A program made the translations under genes and the position numbers. The notes beneath the pieces were generated by a model, which made no database searches, was not told where the DNA came from, and worked only from the letters and a program-made list of their open reading frames with translations. DNA of 64,000 nucleotides from Pestalotiopsis fici W106-1 (Eukaryota > Ascomycota > Sordariomycetes > Amphisphaeriales > Sporocadaceae): contig NW_006917093.1 in assembly GCF_000516985.1 (NCBI RefSeq), forward strand, positions 2,480,001 to 2,544,000, in the 5' to 3' direction. Below are positions 45,252-56,700 of the stretch, one piece after another (within the stretch, counting starts at the first letter, position 1; every line of letters starts with the position of its first letter).

Positions 45252-48200
45252 ATGGAGTCCGAGAAGAGTCCCAGCGGCGTTCGAGTCCGTCCGGCCACCA
45301 CCGACAACAGCCCGATCTACAATCAAGACTTTTTAACACCACGGCGCATGACACAAGACGTCCGTGATTCGATTGATTTGAGAACAAGTTCAAGGTCTAG
45401 TGTTAGCTCGGAAGTAAGGAGATCATCGTCGGTATCATGCGTGTAAGCCTTGACCATTGCTTTGCCTGGACACGACACAGCCGAATTGACCTGTAGTAGA
45501 ACTCGCCTCGCATCTGAAGATGATTGTGCAAAGCAGCGCTTCATCGTCTGGGCTGCGGTAAAACGCAACAGATCCGTACGAATGGCCCCCAGTGACAGGT
45601 TGCGGTGCCCTTTGTTGAGATGTGGTGAGCAATTCAATGATCACGAGACCATGCTGCAGCATCTACATGCCTGTAAGCACCTCTCAGCGGGAGAGTACCT
45701 ATGCTATGATTGCATGAAAGTCGAGAAGTTCAACGACGGTAAATGCAAATGTTGCCTCAGTCACAAAACAAAACGAAGACGAATCATCAATGCGGCAAAG
45801 AAGGTCTTTTCGACTCTCGGCCACAAGTCCCGGAGAGATGTCTCTGTCGAGCTTACCCAGGTCGATTTCGCGATCCCACCTCCCCCGAGTTACGATTCCC
45901 TCAGCATGGAGCAAGAACCACAGTTGCCAATCGAGTCGGAAATCAGTGGAAATCCAGTCTGTGAGATGGAGGCAGTGCTACCCCTCGAACTGGGATCCGT
46001 GAATTATGAAGGGCACTTCAATGTGCCGCCGCCGCCGCCGCCGCCGCCGCAGACTCAAGAAACAAACACATTTGTGCCAGCGGCCTCGCCATTTCTGATA
46101 CCACCGCCACGGCACGACATACGAAGCCTTCAAGACAGTGACGGACGCCGACCATCGCTCACACTGGATACCAACAACATGGGACGACCAAGCAAGGTCC
46201 CACGAACCAGTTACCTCTCTCCGAGCTCATCCCTGAGGTCGGCGAACAGCTCCCATGGTATCATATCCCCAATCAGTGCTGGTTCGGCGAGCTGGACGAC
46301 CAATTCATCAACCATTGACACAACTCTGGCATCGCCCATCACTCCTTTCAGTGCCGATATTGAGTCGAGCTCGCTTTCTCGCGAGAATAGTTGCAAGTTC
46401 CCAAAAGACTTCCCGCTTCCGTCCTTCTGCTCTAGCTGGAATACCGAACCGGATAGACAAACTGCAATGAAGAACATTGATTTGTGCAACACGGATAACA
46501 ACTTTGCTCTTGGAGATTTGCCCGAGCTGCCTGGCGATGACCCGATAGGAATGACCTTGTCCAAGGACTGGGTTCATGATCCGCTGCTCTTCACGTTCGG
46601 ACCTAAGGAGGACTATTCGTGGCCCTCGACAATCGATACCGAAGTCAACGTCGTTTTTACCGAGAACAACACCGACCAAGAAAATGGAGCAGCGCCATTC
46701 AACTCTGACACGAGGACACTCATCACCGATACTTGGCATGCACTTCAGCAACAACTGTCTTACTCTTTACCCAATACCCGAACTGTCGACAACAATTTAG
46801 CTCGACGACTGGAGAATATTTCGGCAAAAGATATCATTTTGAAAGGCTTGGCAAGTCTCAAGGGCATATTGAACGGTGTTGATCCGACAGACCCGATCGA
46901 TTATTTGTGCTTTATTCACGTCGTATATGCCTTCACCGTCGTCATACATGAGGAAGAAGCAGCAACGCACATGAATAAACTGTTCAAGCAGGCTCTAGCA
47001 TATCGCAATTTTGTATCAGCATCGGATCGTTCGGCTTATGCTGCTATCGTAGCGGCGATTTGGGAACCATCAGAGCTGGAAGAGACCAAGAGCGTGCTGG
47101 GCCGCTCGTCTAGCCTGAAGGGAAAGGGTCCAGAGTTGCGGGCCAATTTGACTCTCCCCTTCAGCCTAGATCCCTTAATTGGGGTAGCCCAGAACTTCCT
47201 TGATGGTGAGTAAACTTCTACTGTCTCTCAATCTGCTATGTCACCAGTATGAGATCCAATCACGGCTTGGCTCGCTGTCAGCTTTGTTTATCATGCCATA
47301 CAATGTACGGCTGAAGGAGCCCGGACATGCACAAGCCTCATATCTCAAGATAGCTGAAAATCTTGACATTTATACAGATGACTGACCCAACCACAGATCT
47401 CGAAACTTCTACACTTGTTGGAATCAACAATCACCAGTCTATAGAAGTGATGACATCTGAGCTCTATTCGACTCATGTTGCTGAAACCGGACCTGGCAGC
47501 GAGCCAACACCTGACGCATTCAAGATCACTGTCAACTATGTCGTGCAAATGCTCAGCCAACGTTTCGGGCCTCTCAGCAGCAGCCTGATTCCCAAGCTAC
47601 GGTCTATCAGCCAGAAGGTGGCCAATGGCTTCATCACCAGCGTCCGGCGGATGGAGCTCGAGTTGCTCCAAGTAGGCAAAACTACCTTGCATTCGCCAGA
47701 ACTCTTCGACGAATATGTTCCCGAGGTCAGGCGCCTCTGCGATCCTCTATACTCCCAGCAAAGTTCGAATCCAAGGTCGAGGTACCACACGCTAGCGACT
47801 GCCTTGGTCGAAAGTATGGTACGAAATATTGAATCGCCAACCAATCTGTTGCCAAGTCTCGACCCATCGACGGCCATTGAAGAAAATGGCCTAGACTACA
47901 GTTTCCCCGAGGACCCGTTGGCAGATTTTCTGAAGGATTTGGATAGCAGCGACTTTGTGGATAGCTTGCTCGAGTCGGCGCTCGACGGGACATCTAATCC
48001 CATTATGGAGTCCATGGCGCAAACATCAGAATCAGTCAAGACATCAGACAAGCACTCACACTGCACCCAGGACGACCCTCCACAAAGCGTACAAGGAAAA
48101 GATGTCGACGTAGAAAACACCATGGTGAACAGAGATGCTACATCCGCTGCCGAGCAAGAATATCTGCCCCAGACATCGAGCCACATTCTTCCAACAGTGT

Positions 48201-48541
48201 CAATATCACACGGCGAGGATTATTTGCCTCCAAAACAAGCAGCGGAAGCAGGACCCTCGGAACAGAAAGCGGAGGCCAATGACTGCTGCGAAATTTGTGG
48301 CTACCGGCCCAAAGGCGATCCCCAATGGTTCAAAGGCTCAATGGCCAAACATAAAAAGCTGCAGCACTCGACAGAGCCGCCCAAGATCTACCGGTGCACA
48401 TATCCGGGTTGTACCAGTGCCTATAAGAACCGGCCAGATAATCTGAGGCAACACCAGATTGAGAAGGGCCACTTTGTGGAGGGAGAGGGCAAGGGCAAAC
48501 AGAAGAAAACGACCAAGAGGAAGAACATGGACGATGACTGA
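45252..48541 (+). CDS. C2H2 zinc-finger regulator, 1,014 residues
   Basis: Exons 45252-45442, 45497-47205 and 47397-48541 form one 3,045-nt frame. An atypical N-terminal finger spans C101-C106...H119-H125, next to a second Cys-rich stretch (CYDCMKVEKFNDGKCKCC). The long middle is Ser/Pro-rich and mostly disordered, with a poly-Pro run from CCG repeats at 46026-46050. Two helical blocks follow (around GLASLKGILNGVDP and YVVQMLSQRFGPLSSSL). The C-terminus has two fingers: C931-C934...H952-H957 and C967-C972...H986-H992, then a Lys-rich tail. The layout suggests a nuclear DNA-binding regulator, with target unknown. Intron 1 uses the second of two overlapping GT dinucleotides (gc gt|gtaagc), and intron 2 ends at accacag, because the earlier ttatacag brings an immediate stop. 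The gene stands alone, with 5.1 kb free sequence upstream. Confidence 0.87.
46026..46050 (+). repeat. CCG trinucleotide tract encoding poly-Pro
   Basis: Coding microsatellite of about eight CCG units in the C2H2 regulator, giving eight consecutive prolines after NV. Confidence 0.9.
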
Positions 48542-50540
48542 AACGTCCGGGGACGTTCAGGGTGAAGCGGCCATTGGATAATTGTGAAATGTCGACTTGA
48601 TTTATACTTGATTTATTGCATAGCTCTGGTGGGACAAAACGGCGTTTTGGAGGTCCTCTTGATTCCAAATATCTGGGGGTTACGGTATTCCTGGTTTTGA
48701 AATACCATTTGTTAGAAACGCGTATATATATACCTTGGTGCGCGATGAATACTAAAGAACCTTTGGCTTATAAGCAGATGCTGATCTTTAATGCTGGGTT
48801 ACCTACCTACGTACTTATACCAAAACTCTCTTATGTTTGACGCCTTCCCTTTCCCCCCCTTTTTAAGGTTTTCATTCTCTGTCCTTCCCCCGCTGTGACA
48901 TCCATGTCACACTCTTCTTTACATTGTCCATAATGCTTGGCCTACATGACTCTTGCGCGGTCGGAGACGCAGTACTGTGGCAAGTCATAAACTACACCCA
49001 GAAACCATCAACAAAACTACAAGACATCTGACATCGCGTTCTTTGACATAGAAACCCAACAGACCGTGGGAAATTTAATATGATCTCATTTAATCAGTCT
49101 AGCACGTTGTTTGCGAAAATTATAATAAATGAATGGCCCAAATATAGAATGGAAATCTGGCCGCATTCTCTTCAACTTGGGGCCCAAAAGATGCACACGA
49201 TGGCCCTGGCGAAATGCTACAGCCTGTATCGATTACCAAAGCCAAGGGCGTTCAGATAAACGTGTAAACATTTCATGATCAAGTTCCCCACAGAAAATAA
49301 GATTTTTCTTTTCTCTGGGGAGAGTGACTCGTCGCGTCATCGACTTTGATACAAGCTCAGGTGCGCTGTCGGGCCTTCGCCATACGTTTATTCTGAACGC
49401 TGTACCTAGTTGCTAGATAAGCAAGAAAAGGTGAAATAGACTTATTCAAAAAAGCTTCTTTTTTTTCAACCACTCATTTGTCTCTCTCGAGTTACTACTC
49501 ATGCGAACCAAATACTCGGTGTGAATTAGAAAAAAGAAAGCCCGAGAACTAGTTTAATCTAGGTATAATTGCGGTATCAATGTCCATATTGATATACTCG
49601 TATTTCCTGTTCATGTGTCATATCAAGTTCATGTCCAGATTGATATATTCGATGTAAGATGACAAAATATGGCCGGGCTGTATCACAAATGGAAATACGC
49701 CAAGAATGATCCATTTTTTGTTTGGCAGCATTGAATAGAATTGAAGAAAGAACAATCGTAGTAGGGTCTTCCTAAACAGCGGCACTTTACTGCGTACAAA
49801 ATAAGCAATCATCGTTTTGACCCGCCACCAGTCAACGGTGATAAACGTCCCAAGTCTTTGCTCAGTCAATGATGGTGTCTTGGATATGTATGTTGCTTCC
49901 CCTTTAATTGATCATAAAACATAGACGAGCCTTCTGGTTGTGTGGTTACAGATCTAATGACAAGCTCCCTATTTGTACTTCGGTATGTAGCTGTATGTAC
50001 CTTTTTTTTTAAGCATTAATGATCAATCATTGATGTGCATGGGCTCAGTTGACGCTCCAGTCCAGGGCATTCATTAGCGTGGCTGCCGCCAGTGACTGAC
50101 GGCTTTTCTGGAAGGTACTAGGGATCCGTTTTTAACGCTAACCCTATCTGGTTCGGTCCATCCATTTTTGATTTGGTTTGGAAGCGGGTAAACACTGCAA
50201 AGTCCTAGCTGCGGCTTCCAGTTTGTGGCGGGCCACGTTCGCACACCCCAGGCCCCAGGCTGCGACGATCCCCCCCATCTCGCAGCAAGACCAGTTTTCC
50301 AACCAAATCTCATTCAGCACACACCCGTGTGAAAGATCGTGATATATCGACGCCTCCCACCCATCATCAACGCGCCAGCCAGGGTTGTCTGATACTGGCA
50401 TCGATCGCATCCTAGCTCGCGTATATGTCTAGGTTCTTTTCGACTGGACCTTGATATAGGAATCGTCCTCGTCGTTGCTGTTGACAGTCGTTTGTCGTAC
50501 ACGCGGTGGTTGCTTTCCGCCCTCTCCGGCAGCACCCAGT
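48542..50540. other. Intergenic region upstream of the FAR1-type gene
   Basis: The 3' flank of the C2H2 regulator and promoter side of the glutamine-rich gene. AT-rich over most of its length; the minus ORF at 49618-49869 and the overlapping ORFs after 50074 have no recognisable content. No RNA gene was recognised. Confidence 0.5.
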
Positions 50541-52396
50541 ATGTCGGGCCTGGGTCAGCCCAACAGCTCAAACACGCACGCCGGCCTCACATTTCCTCAA
50601 GCTCACGGCGTGAGGGGACGTGGCTTCCAGGCATCTCATTCCGCAACGCCGCCAAAGCCGTCGCCGACTCCTCAGCAGTCTCAACACCCTCAACACCAAG
50701 CTCCCTACGGCCAGCCCCAGCATTACACACCTCAGCAGTCGACACAGAGCACATATCCGGGCCCCATCTTCTCGACGACGCCGTCCCCCGTCCCTGGTGT
50801 TCACAATGTTCCGAACGGCAACACCAGACATGCCCCGAACCAGGCACATGCGGCAGCAGCTGTGGCAGCTTCCCGTCAGAGACCTACCTCCCAGCGCCAT
50901 ATGCCCCAGCAATCCCAGACTCAAATGGCATATATGCAGCAACAGATGAGCCAGCAGGTACAACAACAACAACAACAACAACAACAACAGCAGCAGCAGC
51001 AGCAGCAAAAGCAGCAGGTGCCGCAATCTGTTGGACAACAGGTTCAGCCTCTTCAGCAGACACACCCAATGTCCCAGCAAGTCCAACCAGTCCAACAACA
51101 GCAACAGCCAGTCCAGCAGATTCAGCAGCCGCCGCAGCAGGTTCATCCACCAAGCGACCCCAACTTGATGAATCAAGCACCACACACGCAAGCACGTCAC
51201 CAAGCCCATGCCCAGTCCCACCAGTCTCACCAAGCTCCAACGCAACAAAGCCATGCACAGAGCCATCAACAGCAGCAACACCAACAGACTCACACTCAGG
51301 CCCATCAGGCGCCTCAACCGTTACCACAGGTCCATCAGTCGCAGGCCCCGCTGCAGGCATCGGCATCCTCGAGTGCTTCTGCGCAGGCTGATCCCACCCC
51401 TCAGTCCGATGACCCACATAACGGCGAGATGGATGTTGACAGTCAGGACGAAGGGGCAGACGGAGATGACAGATTATCTCCCAAGTTGCTTGAGGGAACT
51501 CCCTATGTGCCCCGGACACCTCAGGGCCCAATGATGTCACCGCCGCCAGAGGGTGGCAGTTATGCGAGCCTCGAAGCCGTGCACAAGGAGGTTCTCTCGT
51601 ATTGTACTTCTGTAGGCTACGCCGTTGTTATTGGAAGATCCAAGAAGACCGTCCCTGGACTGAAAAAGGTGCTCTTCGTGTGCGATCGAGCCGGCAAACC
51701 CCCGAGTCGTGTGGTTCCAGAGCAACGCAAACGAAAGACGACGTCGCGCAAATGCAACTGCCCATTTGGATTCTTCGCCATCGAGCAGAGAACCCAGTGG
51801 ACTATACGCTACCGGCCCGATACGAGTCACCTGAACCACAATCATGGGCCGAGTGAGAGTCCGCTGCTGCATCCTGCTGCCCGGAAGTTGGACAGCAAAA
51901 TGGTGGCATCTGTGAAACAACTGAAGGAGGCAGGCAAGTAAATGTGGATCCTGTTGCTGGGCTGACTATGCTAACGTATGCAGGCATCGGAGTTACTCAA
52001 ACCCTGGAGATTCTTCAGCAAGAGAATCCCCATGTGCCTCTTCTTCCTAGAGATATCTATAACGCTCGCGCGGCCATCAATCGCAATCCGGGCAAGGTGG
52101 ATGCTGGCATTGCAGATGCGCGGCCGGCAATCTACAGCAAGCCGGCACCTACAGCGGAGGAACGCATCAGAGCTGATTTGCGCAGAGAGTTGGCAATTGC
52201 CAAAGCCGAGCTGAAGAAGGTCAGGGAAGAAAGCCGCAAAGAACTCGAGAAGATGAAGGAGCAGTTGCGTGAGAAGCAGGAGATGATTGAAAAGTTTGAG
52301 ATGTTCATTGATATCTGCAACCAGCGGGTCATGGTTCAGAGACACAAATTGGACTCGGGCGATGGTGCGGCAGAAGGCGGTGCCTCTGCTAGTTAG
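50541..52396 (+). CDS. Glutamine-rich FAR1-type DNA-binding protein
   Basis: Exons 50541-51933 and 51984-52396 encode 601 residues. The first ~300 residues are Gln/His/Pro/Ser-rich with a poly-Gln run, like a transcriptional activation region. Residues ~335-450 resemble the FAR1 domain of the WRKY-GCM1 zinc-finger group: C381 in FVCDR, C405-x-C407 in KCNCPF, and H433-x-H435 in NHNHG would bind zinc. This domain is shared with Mutator-like transposases and plant FAR1/FHY3 factors derived from them; no transposase core is attached here. The C-terminal third has VTQTLEILQQEN and a charged coiled coil (~520-580). The intron is GC-AG (g|gcaagt, cag); only it gives LKEAGIGVTQ. The start at 50541 was chosen as the first Met opening the low-complexity domain; a Met at 50475 is in frame upstream. 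Confidence 0.82.
50961..51017 (+). repeat. CAA/CAG tract encoding poly-Gln
   Basis: Coding repeat, CAA units followed by CAG units with one AAG interruption, in the glutamine-rich regulator. Such tracts vary in length between strains. Confidence 0.92.
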
Positions 52397-53740
52397 TATG
52401 AACTGGAAGGTGTTGTTGTTATTATTATTATTATTATGGCTGCAGATCAGTGTGTTGCTGCAGTGTATGAAAACGAAAATAGTCGAAGGGGAACTGGAGG
52501 GAACCGGAGTTGGTACATTGATCTTTTAGACGGCGGAAAAAAGGAAGTCAAACCAGAACCTACATAGCTAGAGTGGAATATTGATCTCCAGCATAGTGTA
52601 GCTGTGCCGTCTGGCGTTATGGGATAGATCGACAGTAATAATACAAACCACTACATCTTGCTTTGCCCACCGATTCCCCAGGGCACTGGAAAAACGCGAC
52701 TCGTGGATGAGATATACACGCCATGTCCAGAGTGTCAGTAGATGTATGAGCTTTGCATGTAATTGTCTGCGTGTATAATTTTAGCCCCGAGGAAATCATG
52801 ATCGATTTCTTGAGATTGAGCCATCAGACTGCAAAGATCGTTGTAGCAGCATCTATAATCGAAATTCCTACATACTCAACAACTTAGATACTGATAGATG
52901 TACGTAGTACCGGGGAGGTATTATTTTTTTCCCCATGATGTTGTTATGTAAGCAGAGTTCTTGTGTGACCCAGTGCAACATCAAAACGTCAAGGTACCTT
53001 CCCTGCAAAGTCTGGAGAAGTCGTCCCAGCATTGACGTCGTGATGTAGCAGCCAATCACAAAGCTAGCCGAGGAGCATTTCTTTGTTTGTCAAGCATCAG
53101 GCGTGTCGAGCTTCTTTGGATGGAAGAGAAGGGCGCTCGGCATTTGGGGGGCGTGGGGCAAATGCCAATGCCATTGGGATTCTGTCACCCCCTTGACCCG
53201 CAGCTGCCCAGGGTGCTTTTAAGCCTTTAACCCAGGTAGGCGTTGCAACGGCAGGCTAATGCTCCTCGAACTCCCTACGTGTGCTGGATCTGGCAGAGAG
53301 ATTAGCTGAATTGGGCCGCTCCAGTCGCGACCAAGCGCACCCTAGCAGCACATCTTTTGGCTCTGCAGCGCGTGAAACGTTGTCGATAGCACTGGGCGAT
53401 TTGAACCCAAAACTTTGGACTCACCATTCCCATCCTTTGTCAATACTAGAGAATAATACCAAGCTACCTTGGGTTGGCCATCCATCCACCCACACGACAA
53501 CTCACACTACTTGTTTGGGTCACTGAAGAAAGACATTCTCTCTCAGACCCTTCACACTCATTTGTTTGTCTTTGTGTTGTTTTGCAGATTCACCAACCCA
53601 ATAGATCGGCCATCCTTCGCGAGCTTCTGCACCCGCGCTTCGTCCCGTCCCCTATCCCATGTCGACGTGCTTGACAGCATAATTCGCGATCGCCTATGCC
53701 AGAACCCACGACATTGTAAAACCTTCAACCATCCGGCATC
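52397..53740. other. Intergenic region upstream of the dynein heavy chain
   Basis: 3' flank of the FAR1-type gene and promoter of the dynein gene. The plus ORFs at 53281-53526 and 53469-53744 have random composition. The last 250 nt are CT- and CA-rich, as expected for a 5' leader. Confidence 0.5.
52411..52437. repeat. TTG/TTA trinucleotide tract
   Basis: Short trinucleotide microsatellite just downstream of the FAR1-type gene, probably in its 3' UTR. Confidence 0.8.
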
Positions 53741-56700
53741 ATGATGGAAACGGTGGGCTCCCCGCTGGGGGCCCAAGATCCTATGGCTAATGGCGTCTCG
53801 TCTCCTCCGTCTCCCCTGGCCAGCATCGACCCGAGCAAGCTGGTAGAGCACTTGGCTGCTGTCGTGACCATAGCTCTAGGAGCTACCCGAGAGGATCTGG
53901 AACGTGACGGCAACCTTTTGTCCCCAGGAAACCGTACCGACACTCTGCAGCGATGCGCACGTTTTGCGAGCGACTCCCAGGTGGCTTTGTACATACAGAA
54001 AGAGATCGTTCCCGTATCGGAAGAGGCAGAAGATCCAGAAGATAATGGTATGAGCTCATGGCTTTTCTTTGGGCCACCCAACGACGAAAGAGATATATAC
54101 TGATCCTCGCCATGTAGCCATGTCCGCACATTTCTACACAATCACGTCCGAGATTTCGCCATCACCGACCATAGCAGCCTACCTGGCATTCCTCAAACGC
54201 CCGCAAGCAATCGACCCTTCCCTACCGTTGACTTCACAAATTCAGATTCAGACACTGCCTGGCGCTGCTTCTCTTAGTAATGTTGTTGCTGAACAAGGAC
54301 CTTCCGCTTCGCCCTTCGAGATTCTTCATACCATTGTTCATAATGCTCTGGCTCCTTATTTCGATGCCAGCACCAGGTCTTCCCAAGCAGCAACAGGCGC
54401 TAGAAGGGCAGATATCGACGGCAAGACTGGCATACCCGTGACGAAAAAACGCTTGACGGAGCTCGAGCTCAGTCTACTGCATCTCCAGCAGAATGTTGAG
54501 ATCCCAGAGCTTATGCTGCCCTTCCACTCGCATGTCCAAGCAGCATTGGACGCCGCCACTGCTCAGGGCATCCGACCCTCTCTCGAGTTGATCCCTACCG
54601 CATTGCTTTCCGACAGTGGTTTCATGAACAGTCTCCAAGCAACTGTGAATAGTTGGATTAAGTCGATTCAGGGCATCACCAAGATGACAAGAGACCCGGT
54701 CATGAGGACTGCGACCCAAGAAATCAACTTTTGGCTGTCCATGGAATCGGCTTTGGAGAGCATTGAGCAGCAGCTGCGTAGCGAAGGCGTCATGCTCACA
54801 CTGGAGATCTTGAAGCATGCCAAGCGATTCCAGGCCACTGTCAGTTTCTCGTCGGATACTGGCTTGAAAGAAGCCATGGATACTGTGCAAAAGTACAACC
54901 AGCTCATGCGAGACTTTCCTCTCGATGACCTTCTTTCTGCTACATCACTGCCCAAGGTGAACGATGCAATCATTCAAATCTTTGGTCACATGAACAGGAA
55001 AATGCGATTCAGCAACTACCCCATCAAGCGGACCTTGGATCTTGTTGAAGCTATTTCGGCCGAGCTCAAGGAGGTCATGCATCGTCTGTTGCCCGGTACG
55101 GATTTGGTCAACCTCGACTATGATGAATTTAAGGCTCTTATGAAGACTGCCGACGAAATTTTCCATGGTTGGGACATGCAGATCAAGGAGTTTACAAACA
55201 TTGCCCGAGAAACCACGCGAAGACGGCAAGAGAAGTTTATTCCCATCAAGATTAACCCGAAGCATAGTGATTTGCAAGCGCGGCTCAAGTACATCGCTAC
55301 ATTCCGCGACAACCACGAACAATTGCAACGGACTATTGTAATCGTTCTTGGTCCCAAAGCGACTGTGAATGGAGCTGGCGCAGGCGCAGAACCCACCACC
55401 AATGGTACTGTCCTAAGTGAAGAACTGGGTGACGTGGACGCTGTGCAAGAAGTACGACAGGCTTGGGAATCCCTGAAAAACGTAGACTTGCTTGACGTTT
55501 CCGACGAAGGCACCCAGCGTTGGGCGCGTGCCGAGAACAACTATAATGAGCGCACAACTCGCGTAGAGAACTCGATCATTGCTAGACTACGCGACCGTCT
55601 CGCAACTGCCAAGAACGCCAATGAGATGTTCCGAGTTTTCTCTCAATTCAATGCGCTTTTCGTCCGACCCAAGATTCGAGGAGCCATTGCTGAGTACCAA
55701 AATCAGCTCATTGACAACGTAAAGCAGGCCATCTCTGCTCTCCACGAGCGATTCAAGCAGCAGTATGGTCACTCGGAGGCTCATGCTATGGCGCAACTTC
55801 ATGATCTCCCCCCAGTCTCGGGCGCCATTATCTGGGCTAGACAGATCGAGCGTCAGCTGGACGGTTACATGGGCAAGGTGGAAGATATCCTTGGTTCAGA
55901 TTGGATCCATCACACGGAAGGTCAGAAGCTGCAGACAGAGAGCGATCTGTTCAGAAAGAAGCTGGATACCCAAGCCATTTACAAAGCATGGATTGATGAT
56001 GTTCTTCGCAAGAATATCACAATCTCTGGCCGGCTATTCAACATCAACAAGATCAGGTCCGCCAACAATGCTCTAGACCTCTCTGTCAATTTCGATGCAC
56101 AGATCATCACGCTCTTCAAAGAGACCAGAAACCTGGGCTGGCAAAACTTCAATGTGCCTCACTCTGTGAATAACACCGCGAAAGATGCCAAGCGAGTTTA
56201 TCCCTATGCCGTCAGTCTGATGGAGAGTGTGCGGACATTTGCCCAAACATCGCGCCAGATCTCAGAAATGTCCGAAGTTTCGATCCTTTTGGGAGGCTAT
56301 CAACAAGAAGTCTATAGCCTTATTGAAAAGGGTGTGCCTCTGAAATGGGGTTCATTCCTTGACGCATGGGATGTCCACATGAGGCAACATCTCCCGAATG
56401 GTACTTTGGAACATGCCTTGGGCCGGAACAACGCTGGCACCAAGCACGTCCAATTCGTACGCGATTTTGCCGCCGCCGCTTCTGTATTACAATCCAAAAC
56501 AATCGCGCTGGCATCCATTTACGCAACTGTGCAGACGGCCTCGAGAGAACTAGCAACTTGCCCCTATGAGGCAGCAGAGTTTGAAAAACGGTTGCAGATC
56601 ATCCAAGCCGCCGTTGACCAGCTGAATTTGGAGCAGTATGTCAACCTAGGATATTGGGTCGAGCGCCTGAATGAAGGTATCAAGGCAACCTTGCTAGTGC

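Noticed and set aside
47397..47400. Earlier acceptor ttatacag before exon 3 of the C2H2 regulator
   Set aside because: It leads directly to a stop codon; the next acceptor accacag restores a long open frame.
50568..51317. Minus-strand Leu-rich ORF of 249 codons
   Set aside because: It is the complement of the CAG/CAA glutamine tract and has no independent features.
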